Of a stretch of 43,012 nucleotides of DNA, positions 8,073 to 16,126 are shown piece by piece. Location of the stretch: assembly GCA_003252105.1 (NCBI GenBank), contig QKDL01000069.1:1-43012 (forward strand), in the 5' to 3' direction. The translations under genes and the position numbers were made by a program. The notes below the pieces were generated by a model that was not told the origin of the DNA, ran no database searches, and worked only from the letters and a program-made list of their open reading frames with translations. This DNA is from Arcobacter sp. Its GTDB lineage: Bacteria > Campylobacterota > Campylobacteria > Campylobacterales > Arcobacteraceae. Position 1 is the first letter of the stretch. Each line of letters opens with the position of its first letter.

Positions 8073-9301
8073 TGAAAATTATAAGTGCAACTTGGATAAT
8101 AACTTGTGATGAAAATAGTACCATAATCAAAGATGGTGCTATTGTTTATGATGACAAGATTATTGAAGTTGACACACTTTTAAATATCCAAAAAAAGTAT
8201 CCTGATGCAAAAATAGAGTTTTGTTCTCAAAATTCTGTTTTGATGCCAGGACTTATAAACCCACATGTACATCTAGAATTTAGTTCAAATACCACTACAC
8301 TAAAATATGGTGATTTTATGGATTGGCTAAACTCTGTGATTATGAACAGAGAAGAGCTTACAAAAGATATATCAACAAAATATATTTTAGAAAAACTTGA
8401 TTTTATGAAAAAAACAGGTACTACAACTATTGGGGCAATATCTTCATACTCATTTGATTTAGAAGCTTGTGTTGAGTCACCTATAAATACTGTATTTTTT
8501 AGTGAAGTGATTGGAAGTAAGCCAGATATGATAGATACTCTTTTTAGTGATTTTAAATCAAGACTAAATATGGCAAAAGATAAAAAAAGTAAAAATTTTA
8601 TACCAGCAATAGCTATACATTCGCCATATTCTGTTCATCCATTTTTGATTAGAGAAACACTTAAAATAGCAAAAGAAGAACAGCTTGCTGTGTCAACTCA
8701 CTTTTTAGAATCTCCTCAAGAGTTTGATTGGTTGCATAAAGATGAGGGTGGATTTTTAGATTTTTTTAAAAACTTTTTGGGACAAGAAAAAGCAGTAACA
8801 AAACCTATGCAGTTTTTAAATCAGTTTGATGATATAAAAAATCTTTCTTTTACCCATTGTGTAGAAGCTTCAATAGAGGATTTAGAAAAAATAAAATCTC
8901 TTGATGCTGTTATAAACCATTGTCCTACTTCAAATAGATTGTTAAACAATACAAAACTTGATATAGATAAGTTGATAAAATTAGATATACCATTTGCTAT
9001 TGGAACTGATGGATTAAGTTCAAACAACTCTTTGAGTATGTTTGATGAGCTTAGAAATGCTTTGATGATACATACACATAAAAATGTTGTTTATTTCTCA
9101 AAAAAACTTATAGAAGCTGCAACAAAAAATGCAAATAAAGCACTAGGTTTAAATAAAGGTGAGATAAAAAATAATAAAGATTGTGATATTATTTCATTGG
9201 TTTTACCAAATGAAGTAAAAGATAGTAAAGATTTATATATGAATATTATCTTACATACAAAAAATGTTGAAAAAACAATTATCGGAGGTATTGATGTTTG
9301 A
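8072..9301 (+). CDS. mqnX: aminofutalosine deaminase-type amidohydrolase (futalosine pathway)
   Basis: A 409-residue metal-dependent hydrolase of the amidohydrolase superfamily. Metal ligands are visible as HVH in LINPHVHLEFSS (about 66-77), a histidine in VSTHFLESPQEF, another in LSFTHCVEAS and the aspartate in IGTDGLSSNNSL. Proteins of this type next to aroQ and sppA in Campylobacter relatives are the 6-amino-6-deoxyfutalosine deaminases of menaquinone synthesis; older annotation calls them chlorohydrolases. The fold is certain. The substrate is inferred from family and position; related enzymes deaminate S-adenosylhomocysteine or methylthioadenosine. It overlaps aroQ by 1 bp and sppA by 8 bp, so it is in the middle of a three-gene operon. 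Confidence 0.85.
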   Translation: MKIISATWIITCDENSTIIKDGAIVYDDKIIEVDTLLNIQKKYPDAKIEFCSQNSVLMPGLINPHVHLEFSSNTTTLKYGDFMDWLNSVIMNREELTKDISTKYILEKLDFMKKTGTTTIGAISSYSFDLEACVESPINTVFFSEVIGSKPDMIDTLFSDFKSRLNMAKDKKSKNFIPAIAIHSPYSVHPFLIRETLKIAKEEQLAVSTHFLESPQEFDWLHKDEGGFLDFFKNFLGQEKAVTKPMQFLNQFDDIKNLSFTHCVEASIEDLEKIKSLDAVINHCPTSNRLLNNTKLDIDKLIKLDIPFAIGTDGLSSNNSLSMFDELRNALMIHTHKNVVYFSKKLIEAATKNANKALGLNKGEIKNNKDCDIISLVLPNEVKDSKDLYMNIILHTKNVEKTIIGGIDV

Positions 9302-10184
9302 TTTTTTAAAAAAATTGTTTTATCCAGTTATTGCTGTTTTAGATTTTATTACTAAATATTTTAAAACTATAGTATTTTTAACTATACTTTATTTTTTTGT
9401 GCAAAGTTCAAATGAAGGTAATATCTCTTCAGATGGCTATGATCAGCCAAATTTACAAAAAATAGAGTTGTATGGACCTATTTTAAACATAGAAAAAATC
9501 CTTACACAAATAAATGAGGCAAAAAAAGATAAAAATATCAAAGGTATTTTACTAGATGTAAACTCTCCTGGTGGGGCTGTAGCACCATCTGTTGAATTAG
9601 CTTATGCGATAGAAGAGTTATCAAAAGAGAAACCAGTTGTAGCATATGCAAGTGGTGTTATGGCTAGTGGAAGTTATTATGCTTCTATTTGGTCAAATAA
9701 GATTATTGCAAATCCAGGTAGTATGATTGGTTCTATTGGAGTTATTTTTCAAGGAAGTAACTTAGAAGAGTTGATGGATAAAATTGGAGTAAAAACTCAA
9801 ACAGTAAAAGCTGGAAAATACAAAGAATCAGGAACTCCTATGAGAACTTGGAATGAGTATGAAAAAGCTGAACTTGAAAAAGTTATAGCTGATACTTATA
9901 AAATGTTTGTAAGTGATGTAGCAAAAGCAAGAAAACTAGATGTTAAAAAACACGAAGAGTTTGCAGATGCACATATTTTTACAGCTTCCCAAGCAAAAAA
10001 AGTAGGTCTTGTTGATACAGTAGGTACTATATCAATGGCACAAAAAGAGATAGTAAAACTATCAAAAGTAAAAAATCCTGTTTGGAAAAAAGAGGATAAA
10101 TTTGATAAATTTATAGATAGATTGATGCAAGAGACTGTATCTCAGTTTTCTATTCTTTTTACTTCTAATTTAAAAGCTTACTAA
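9294..10184 (+). CDS. sppA: signal peptide peptidase SppA, S49 family
   Basis: A membrane-bound serine protease that clears cleaved signal peptides. It has one N-terminal membrane helix (about residues 20-40) and a short-form S49 domain. The nucleophile serine lies in GVMASGSYYAS, the family lysine in VKAGKYKESGTPMR, and the fold signature in LDVNSPGGAVAPSVELA. I chose ATG 9294 (296 residues) because a GGAGG site ends 5 nt before it; an in-frame start at 9264 would lie deep in the previous gene. The 8-bp overlap with the deaminase gene indicates coupled translation. Campylobacter has the same aroQ-amidohydrolase-protease order. Confidence 0.93.
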   Translation: MFDFLKKLFYPVIAVLDFITKYFKTIVFLTILYFFVQSSNEGNISSDGYDQPNLQKIELYGPILNIEKILTQINEAKKDKNIKGILLDVNSPGGAVAPSVELAYAIEELSKEKPVVAYASGVMASGSYYASIWSNKIIANPGSMIGSIGVIFQGSNLEELMDKIGVKTQTVKAGKYKESGTPMRTWNEYEKAELEKVIADTYKMFVSDVAKARKLDVKKHEEFADAHIFTASQAKKVGLVDTVGTISMAQKEIVKLSKVKNPVWKKEDKFDKFIDRLMQETVSQFSILFTSNLKAY

Positions 10185-10195
10185 AAAAAATTTAG

Positions 10196-10230
10196 TTCTT
10201 TAACTTGGTTTATAAACCTTTGTTAAAGAA
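10196..10230 (+). terminator. two-part hairpin after sppA
   Basis: TTCTTTAAC (10196-10204) pairs with GTTAAAGAA (10222-10230) around the palindrome GGTTTATAAACC (10207-10218). It starts 11 bp after the sppA stop. A run of eight A precedes it on the + strand, but no T-tract follows, so it is a weak terminator candidate or an mRNA 3' end stabiliser. Confidence 0.4.
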
Positions 10231-10261
10231 TTAAATATATCTAACATTACTTATCAAAACT

Positions 10262-10304
10262 TTGTGACACAGTTGTGACATCTTCTAGATAAAATTTTTA
10301 TAAT
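10262..10304 (+). promoter_or_regulatory. promoter with 11-bp-phased direct repeats
   Basis: Two perfect copies of TTGTGACA (10262-10269 and 10273-10280) are spaced 11 bp start to start. A TATAAT box follows at 10299-10304, 18 bp after the second copy, so that copy covers the -35 position. The layout suggests an activator bound to one face of the helix. An AGGAG site and the ATG of the secreted protein follow. Confidence 0.55.
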
Positions 10305-10322
10305 TTTAAAATAGGAGAATTT

Positions 10323-10982
10323 ATGAAAAAATTATTAAGTACAGTTGTTTTTAGTGCTATGGCTTGTATCTCTTTAAATGCAGATTATAAGTTAGTATTA
10401 ACAGATGTAGATGGAAATCAAACTCAAGAGTGTATTAAAAGTTATAGCTTTTCTAATAATTTAGAAAGTTTGGCTAAGCAAAATGGTGTTGGGAAAGATA
10501 TTTATTCTGAAGAAGAAACTATGACAAACAAAGTTTATATGGGTAAGCCCTTATATAGAAAATTAGTTAAAATACCAACACTAATAAATGATAATGTATG
10601 GAGGTATGGAAATTATGTTAATCCTCCACAGAATGTAGATAAAATATTTAATACACGCATTATTGGTGCTGATATTTCTGCAATGAGTAGATGGAATGGG
10701 AGTGATAGAAATTATCAAGTAAATGTAAGTATTAATAAGATTGGTTATGGAATTGGAAAACTCAATTCTACTTCAATTGGAGACCATATTTTATTAGAAT
10801 ACACAAAAACAACAGATACCGCAAATACATCATCAAATACCTTCAAATCATATCTACACTATGTTCCAAGTTCATCTACTACAGATGAGGTTATTACAAA
10901 AGATATGAAAAATTTAGGGGTACAATTTTTAGAAGGATATTCTTATAATCCAAATACTTTAAGTTGTGATAAAATCCAATAA
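10323..10982 (+). CDS. secreted protein with a phage-tail-like domain, function unknown
   Basis: A 219-residue protein with a clear signal peptide (MKKLLSTVVFSAMACISLNA, cleavage near residue 20). I recognise no named family over the full length. Residues about 70-165 have the layout of a domain common in phage tail and baseplate-associated proteins: an opening VYMGKPLYRKLVKIP, a middle run of strands, and a closing LLEYTKTTDT. That resemblance is from memory, not from a search. Four cysteines are seen, including one in the signal peptide. It stands alone behind its own promoter and ahead of a strong terminator, so it is a single-gene unit. It is most likely periplasmic or surface located. 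Confidence 0.75.
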   Translation: MKKLLSTVVFSAMACISLNADYKLVLTDVDGNQTQECIKSYSFSNNLESLAKQNGVGKDIYSEEETMTNKVYMGKPLYRKLVKIPTLINDNVWRYGNYVNPPQNVDKIFNTRIIGADISAMSRWNGSDRNYQVNVSINKIGYGIGKLNSTSIGDHILLEYTKTTDTANTSSNTFKSYLHYVPSSSTTDEVITKDMKNLGVQFLEGYSYNPNTLSCDKIQ

Positions 10983-10991
10983 TACAGTAAT

Positions 10992-11028
10992 AAAAAAAGG
11001 GCAAGAGTTTTTACTCTTCCCCTTTTTT
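10992..11028. terminator. bidirectional Rho-independent terminator
   Basis: AAGAGT (11003-11008) and ACTCTT (11013-11018) with a TTTT loop, extended past one mismatch by GGG/CCC and flanked by A-run and T-run on the two sides. It serves the secreted-protein gene on the + strand and ackA on the minus strand. Confidence 0.85.
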
Positions 11029-11048
11029 AATAGTTTAATTTAAACTTC

Positions 11049-12245
11049 TTAGTTTAATGTAACAACTTTATAAGTATCATTTGCAATTACATACTCTTCG
11101 TTTGTAGGAATAACGAAAATTCTTGATGCAGAACCATTTGTTGCAATATCTCTTGCAGTTTTTGCTCTTTTATTGTTTTTAACTGGGTCTAATACTAATC
11201 CCATAGAGTCAAGACCAGCACAAACTTTTTCTCTGATTAGTGAAGCATTTTCACCAATACCACCAGTAAAACATAATGCATCTACACCATCAAGTGCAGC
11301 AACATAAGCACCAACATATTTTTTGATATTATATGCAACCATATCAACTGCTAATCTACATCTATCATCACCATCTTCCATACCTTCTAATACTTCTCTT
11401 AAGTCAGAAGATTTTCCAGAGATTCCTAAGATACCAGATTTTTTGTTCATTACATTTAAGGCATCATCAATAGACATACCCTCTTGGCTCATCATGTATT
11501 GTAATGCACCAGCACCAACATCACCAGCTCTTGTTCCCATCATAAGACCTTGAACAGGTGTAAGACCCATAGAAGTATCAATACATTTACCATCTAATAC
11601 AGCTGAAACAGAAGAACCGTTACCTAAGTGACATACGATAATTCTTGTATTGTGTTTTTTATCTAACATACCTCTAGCTTCATTTGAAACGAAGAAGTGA
11701 GATGTACCATGAAAACCATATTTTCTAATACCATGTTTAGTGTATTGGTCATATGGTAAAGCATACATATAAGCATAATCAGGCATAGTTTGGTGAAATG
11801 CTGTATCAAATACTGCTACATTTGGTTTACCTGGCATTAATTCTTGACAAATTTCCATTCCAAGAATATTTGCTGGATTATGTAAAGGAGCAAGTGGAAT
11901 TAATCTTTTCATAGTTTCAATTACTTTATCAGTTACTAAAACAGAACCTGAAAACTCTTCTCCACCATGAACAGCTCTATGTCCAATAGCTTCAATATCA
12001 TTTATTGAATCAATAACTTTACCTTCACCAGCTGTTAAAGTTGACAATACAGCTTCAATTGCCTCTTTATGAGTTGGCATTGGAATATCTTTTTTAATCT
12101 CTTTATCTTCACCAAACTCATGTTTTAATACACCATCAATACCAATTCTTTCACAAATTCCTGATGCAAAAACTTTTTTAATAACTGGATTCATTAATTG
12201 ATATTTTAATGATGAACTTCCTGCATTTAAAATGAATACTAACAT
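11049..12245 (-). CDS. ackA: acetate kinase (copy 1)
   Basis: Interconverts acetyl phosphate + ADP and acetate + ATP. The 398-residue length is normal. Signatures: NAGSSSLKYQLM at the N-terminus, HRAVHGGEEF, the TAFHQTMP segment with its active-site residues, KYGFHGTSH, the phosphate-binding HLGNGSSVSAV, GLMMGTRAGD and FTGGIGENA. It follows pta by 45 bp on the same strand with a GGGAAAAG ribosome site, so it belongs to a pta-ackA operon driven from the promoter at 13313-13358. A second ackA lies at 14879-16066. Confidence 0.99.
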   Translation of the reverse strand: MLVFILNAGSSSLKYQLMNPVIKKVFASGICERIGIDGVLKHEFGEDKEIKKDIPMPTHKEAIEAVLSTLTAGEGKVIDSINDIEAIGHRAVHGGEEFSGSVLVTDKVIETMKRLIPLAPLHNPANILGMEICQELMPGKPNVAVFDTAFHQTMPDYAYMYALPYDQYTKHGIRKYGFHGTSHFFVSNEARGMLDKKHNTRIIVCHLGNGSSVSAVLDGKCIDTSMGLTPVQGLMMGTRAGDVGAGALQYMMSQEGMSIDDALNVMNKKSGILGISGKSSDLREVLEGMEDGDDRCRLAVDMVAYNIKKYVGAYVAALDGVDALCFTGGIGENASLIREKVCAGLDSMGLVLDPVKNNKRAKTARDIATNGSASRIFVIPTNEEYVIANDTYKVVTLN

Positions 12246-12290
12246 TATCTTTTCCCTTTATTTTTGATTTGATTTAATTTTTAATGTTTA

Positions 12291-13283
12291 TTAACATTGA
12301 GTAGCAGTAATTGCAACTAAGTTAGCAATATCTTCTACTGAACAACCTCTTGAAAGGTCATTTACTGGTTTTGCTAAACCTTGCACGATTGGTCCATGAG
12401 CATCTGCTCCTGCAAATCTTTGAACAAGTTTATAACCAATATTTCCAGCTTGTAAGTCTGGGAATACTAAAATATTAGCCTTTCCAGCTACTTTTGAATC
12501 TGGTGCTTTTTTTGCTCCAATAGCTTCAACGATTGCAGCATCAGCTTGCATTTCACCATCAAAAGCAAAATCAACATTTCTATCTTTTAAGATTTGAACA
12601 GCAGTTTGTACTTTGTCTACTAGTGGATGAGAAGCACTTCCCATTGTAGAGAATGATAACATTGCTACTCTTGGTTCTAAACCTACAACTGAAGATGCAG
12701 TTGCAGCAGTAGATGCAGCGATATCAGCTAATTGTTCAGCAGTTGGCTCAGGTAATACAGCACAGTCTGCGAAAAGTAAAAGTCCATTGTCTCCAAATTT
12801 ACCATCAGCAGTTTCCATAACAAAAGCTGAAGATACAGTTTTGATACCAGGAGCAGTTTTAATCACTTGAATAGCAGCTCTTAAAACATCTGCAGTAGGA
12901 GAGTTAGAACCAGCTACTAAACCATCAGCATCACCAAGTCTAACCATCATACAACCAAAAAATCTTGGTTCTGTTGTCATGATTTCAGCAGCTTCTTCTT
13001 TAGAAAGGTTTTTTGACTTTCTTAACTCAACTAACTCATCAATATATTTATCAATTCCATCGAAAGATTTTGGATCAATAATTGTAGCACCCTCTATATT
13101 AGCACCACAAGCTGCAGCATCAGCTTTAATTGTTTCTACATTTCCAATTAAAACAACATTTGCAGTTTTTTCTTCAAGAACCATAGCAGTTGCTTTTAAC
13201 ACTCTTTCATCTTCTGGCTCTGGAAGAACTATTGTTTTTAGTTCTTTTTTAGCATTTTCTTTAATACTTTCAATTAAACCCAT
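12291..13283 (-). CDS. pta: phosphate acetyltransferase, short form
   Basis: Interconverts acetyl-CoA and acetyl phosphate. The 330-residue protein is the short class that consists of the PTA/PTB catalytic domain only, without the N-terminal DRTGG/BioD-like extensions of the enterobacterial enzyme. Signatures include IVLPEPEDERVLKA, GADGLVAGSNSPTADVLRAA, ADCAVLPEPTAEQLADIA, the MLSFSTMGSASHP block and VFPDLQAGNIGYKLVQR. An AAGGAAG site precedes the ATG. It is the first gene of pta-ackA and has three phased TAGCATT repeats just upstream of its -10 box. Confidence 0.98.
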   Translation of the reverse strand: MGLIESIKENAKKELKTIVLPEPEDERVLKATAMVLEEKTANVVLIGNVETIKADAAACGANIEGATIIDPKSFDGIDKYIDELVELRKSKNLSKEEAAEIMTTEPRFFGCMMVRLGDADGLVAGSNSPTADVLRAAIQVIKTAPGIKTVSSAFVMETADGKFGDNGLLLFADCAVLPEPTAEQLADIAASTAATASSVVGLEPRVAMLSFSTMGSASHPLVDKVQTAVQILKDRNVDFAFDGEMQADAAIVEAIGAKKAPDSKVAGKANILVFPDLQAGNIGYKLVQRFAGADAHGPIVQGLAKPVNDLSRGCSVEDIANLVAITATQC

Positions 13284-13312
13284 TCAAGCTTCCTTTATTG
13301 TAAAATCTATAA

Positions 13313-13358
13313 ATTATAATTTAGAAGCATAGCATTAAAATAGCATTATGATAGCATT
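13313..13358 (-). promoter_or_regulatory. pta-ackA promoter with three 11-bp-phased repeats
   Basis: TAGCATT occurs at 13330, 13341 and 13352, exactly 11 bp apart (read AATGCTA with gene direction). The nearest copy ends 11 bp before the -10 box TATAAT (13313-13318). Repeats in place of a -35 element at this distance fit activation by a PhoB/OmpR-type regulator. Confidence 0.7.
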
Positions 13359-13442
13359 TTAAAAAAAAATATATGCATTTTTTATAAATGTGTATAAAAG
13401 TAGTACATTATATTTTTATAAGTATAAAATTTGTAGAAATTT

Positions 13443-13757
13443 CTAACAACACTCTTGTTCACATTTATTTAATGCATCAATTGCATCTTCATCTTCTGCC
13501 TTTTCAAATAATTCATCAAGATAAAAAGAATTTGAACAAACTAAATATAAAACTTCCTCTTTTGGATCATCTTTTGGATTTCTTGAGTAGTATGCTTTTG
13601 GAATCATTGGAACAATTTTTTTCCAATAAATATTCATATTTTTAGGATCTTCTAAAACTCTTAACATATGGTCAAGTACTATACACGCATTTTCAAAACA
13701 ATCTATGTTATTAAAACTAACATAACTCTCATCAACTCTAATCTCTATTTTAGACAT
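13443..13757 (-). CDS. conserved-looking small acidic protein, function unknown
   Basis: I do not recognise a family. I chose ATG 13757 (104 residues) because a strong GGAGGAG site precedes it; a longer frame starting at 13808 would place that site inside the coding region. The protein is acidic, soluble, without a signal peptide or membrane helix. It has cysteines near residues 20, 24 and 74, and a C-terminal cluster reading CEQECC, which could bind a metal or form disulfides. It sits between pta and a divergent AraC-type regulator, inside the acetate locus, with its own promoter at about 13800. Confidence 0.75.
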   Translation of the reverse strand: MSKIEIRVDESYVSFNNIDCFENACIVLDHMLRVLEDPKNMNIYWKKIVPMIPKAYYSRNPKDDPKEEVLYLVCSNSFYLDELFEKAEDEDAIDALNKCEQECC

Positions 13758-13799
13758 TACTTCTCCTCCATTTATAAGTAATATAAAAATTTGATAAAA

Positions 13800-13836
13800 A
13801 TTATACACTAACTATGTACTATTAGTATGCTATAAT
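13800..13836. promoter_or_regulatory. divergent promoters of the small acidic protein and the AraC-type gene
   Basis: On the minus strand TATAAT (13800-13805) lies 42 bp before the small protein's ATG. On the + strand TGC-TATAAT (13828-13836) is an extended -10 box about 36 bp before the AraC-type gene. The two are only 25 bp apart, so one bound regulator could affect both. Confidence 0.5.
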
Positions 13837-13872
13837 ATGAATATTTATTGACATTTTACGAAATAGGATAAT

Positions 13873-14874
13873 ATGGCAACAGTTTCTACAGTGACATTTC
13901 AGTATGTTTTACAATCATTACAAAAAAATACTTCTATCTCAGTAGATGAGATGTTAGATTTTGTAAATATCCCAAAAGAAGAGATATTAGATGAACATAA
14001 TCAAATAGAAAGTTCTAAATTATCAGATATATTTAAATACTGTATGAAACGAACTCAAGATTATACACTTTCATTAAAAATAGGTAGTTCAATCACTTAT
14101 CATTCTTTAGGGATACTTGGTTATTTGATGTTAAATACTAAAAATCTAAAAGAGATGATTGAAAAGTTTAATTATTATCAAAAATTGATTAGTGGTTTTA
14201 TCAAATTTCATCTAAGTAAAGATGAAAAGTATTATAAGCTTTCTATTTTTATAAATGAAAACCCAATGATTCCAGTTCCTAGTTTTCATGCTGAGGTACA
14301 TTTAAGTGCTATTCTTTCTATTCTTTCTCAAATTTTAGATAAAAAGCTATTACCAGATTTAACCTATTTTTCCCAAAAAGAGATAACAAATATAGATGAA
14401 TACAAAAAGGTGTTTGGGGAAAATATAATTTTAAATAAAAATGAAAATGCTATTTTATTTGATATTGTAAAACTTAATACTCCTGTAAACAATTCAAATC
14501 CCGCAATGTTAAACTTTTTTGAATCACAAGCAAATCATATTTTGCATCAGATGAAAGATGAAACTTGGTATTTAAAAGTAAAAAAAGAGATACTAAAAAT
14601 TGTTGGTGAAGATAATATTACAATAGAAATTATTGCCAAAAAGTTAGGTGTTAGCACAAGAACTTTACAATATAATTTAAAATATGAGAATAAAAAATTT
14701 CGAGATGCATTAATTAGTGTTAAAATGCAATTAGCTCAACACTATATCAAAAATACAAAAATGGATTTTAGTTCTATAGCGATATTTTTGGGTTATAGTG
14801 AAGTAAGCTCTTTTTTTAGAGCTTATAAAAAATATTATAATAAAACACCCAAAGAGTGTAAAGTAAAGGATTAA
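13873..14874 (+). CDS. AraC-family transcriptional regulator
   Basis: A 333-residue protein. Residues about 15-205 match the arabinose-binding-like sensor domain found in OruR/ArgR-type AraC regulators. Residues about 235-333 hold the paired helix-turn-helix domain, with VSTRTLQYNLKYENKKFRD as the first recognition region and the FSSIAIFLGYSEVSSFFRAYKKY signature in the second. An AGGA site precedes the ATG. It converges on the second ackA, with only 4 bp between the stop codons, and diverges from a small unknown gene. Its ligand and targets are unknown; control of local acetate genes is possible from position alone. Confidence 0.93.
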   Translation: MATVSTVTFQYVLQSLQKNTSISVDEMLDFVNIPKEEILDEHNQIESSKLSDIFKYCMKRTQDYTLSLKIGSSITYHSLGILGYLMLNTKNLKEMIEKFNYYQKLISGFIKFHLSKDEKYYKLSIFINENPMIPVPSFHAEVHLSAILSILSQILDKKLLPDLTYFSQKEITNIDEYKKVFGENIILNKNENAILFDIVKLNTPVNNSNPAMLNFFESQANHILHQMKDETWYLKVKKEILKIVGEDNITIEIIAKKLGVSTRTLQYNLKYENKKFRDALISVKMQLAQHYIKNTKMDFSSIAIFLGYSEVSSFFRAYKKYYNKTPKECKVKD

Positions 14875-14887
14875 ACCCTTACTTTAC
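14858..14887. terminator. convergent hairpin built from the ends of two genes
   Basis: GTAAAGTAA (14858-14866) pairs with TTACTTTAC (14879-14887); the stem continues as GG/CC after one A-C mismatch, with a 6-nt loop. It covers the stop codons of both the AraC-type gene and the second ackA. It may end transcription from both sides, though T-tracts are short. Confidence 0.5.
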
Positions 14888-16066
14888 TAAAGCATAAGTA
14901 TCTTTTGCAATTACCAATTCTTCATTTGTTGGAATTACAAAAACTTTTACTTTTGAATCATCATGACTTATTAATCTATTATTTGATGATTTTTCTTCAT
15001 TTCTTTTTTTATCAATTTTTATATTTAAAAACCCTAAATTGGCACAAGCTTTTTCTCTTATTAGACTAGCATTTTCCCCAATTCCAGCTGTAAAACATAT
15101 TGCATCTATGCCACCTAAGATTCCAGCATATGAACAGATATATTTTTTGATTCTATTACATAACATATTTATACAAATAGTAGCTCTTTCATCACCCTCT
15201 TGTGAGGCTTGAATAACATCTCTTAAATCTGAGCTGATACCAGAAATACCTAAAATACCTGATTTTTTATTTAAATAATCAATTATTTGGTGGGTATCCA
15301 TACCTTTTTTTTCCATAAGATATGGAATAACTCCTGCATCAATATTTCCACTTCTAGTCCCCATCATTAGACCTTCAAGTGGAGTTAATCCCATAGTTGT
15401 GTCAATAGATTTGCCATTTTTAACTGCACAAATTGATGAACCATTTCCTAAATGACAAACAACAATTTTAGTATCTTTTTTATTTAAAATTTTGATTGCT
15501 TCATTTGAAACAAAATAGTGACTAGTCCCATGGAATCCATATTTTCTTAAATGATGTTCTGTATAATCTTCGTGGGGAACCGCATATAAATAGTTTTCTT
15601 CTGGCATAGTTTGATGAAATGCAGTATCAAACACTGCAACATTTGGTTTATCAGGTAAAATCTCTTGACAAATCTTTATACCTAAAAGGTTTGCAGGGTT
15701 GTGAAGTGGCGCTAAAGGGATTAATTCTTCAATTTTTTTAATAATCTCTTCATTAACTAATGTAGATTTTTTAAAATGTTCTCCACCATGTACAACTCTG
15801 TGACCAATTGCACTAATCTCATCAATACTTGAGATAACCTTCGTATCATCATGTGTTAAAATATCTAAAACAAATTCTATAGCTTCTTTATGAGTAGGCA
15901 TTGGCTGGTCTATTTCTAATTTTCTATGTTCAGCTATTTGATGTTTCATAACTCCATCAATACCAATTCTTTCACATAAACCTGATGCTTTAACTTCAGC
16001 AGTTTCTGCATCAATCAATTGATATTTAAGTGATGATGACCCTGCATTTAAAACAAATATTAACAT
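14879..16066 (-). CDS. ackA: acetate kinase (copy 2)
   Basis: A 395-residue paralogue of the ackA at 11049, with all signatures intact: NAGSSSLKYQLI, HRVVHGGEHF, TAFHQTMPEE, KYGFHGTSH, HLGNGSSICAV, GLMMGTRSGN and FTAGIGENAS. It differs throughout (for example more lysine and isoleucine in the C-terminal third), so it is an old duplicate and not a recent copy. It has a very strong TAGGAGG ribosome site and its own TATAAT box at 16090-16095. No pta accompanies it and no TAGCA repeats precede it, so it may be expressed under different conditions. Confidence 0.97.
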   Translation of the reverse strand: MLIFVLNAGSSSLKYQLIDAETAEVKASGLCERIGIDGVMKHQIAEHRKLEIDQPMPTHKEAIEFVLDILTHDDTKVISSIDEISAIGHRVVHGGEHFKKSTLVNEEIIKKIEELIPLAPLHNPANLLGIKICQEILPDKPNVAVFDTAFHQTMPEENYLYAVPHEDYTEHHLRKYGFHGTSHYFVSNEAIKILNKKDTKIVVCHLGNGSSICAVKNGKSIDTTMGLTPLEGLMMGTRSGNIDAGVIPYLMEKKGMDTHQIIDYLNKKSGILGISGISSDLRDVIQASQEGDERATICINMLCNRIKKYICSYAGILGGIDAICFTAGIGENASLIREKACANLGFLNIKIDKKRNEEKSSNNRLISHDDSKVKVFVIPTNEELVIAKDTYALVK

Positions 16067-16089
16067 AATTAAACCTCCTAAAAACCGTA

Positions 16090-16095
16090 ATTATA
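16090..16095 (-). promoter_or_regulatory. -10 box of the second ackA
   Basis: TATAAT on the minus strand about 24 bp before the ATG, giving a very short leader that still contains the GGAGG site. Confidence 0.45.
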
Positions 16096-16126
16096 TCCAA
16101 AATTATAAAAAGAATAGGTTAGGGTA

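Noticed and set aside
13815..13832. A TATGCTA/TGTACTA pair 11 bp apart upstream of the AraC-type gene as another acetate operator
   Set aside because: The TATGCTA overlaps a plain extended -10 box (TGC-TATAAT) and the second copy is poor, so it is better explained as a core promoter.
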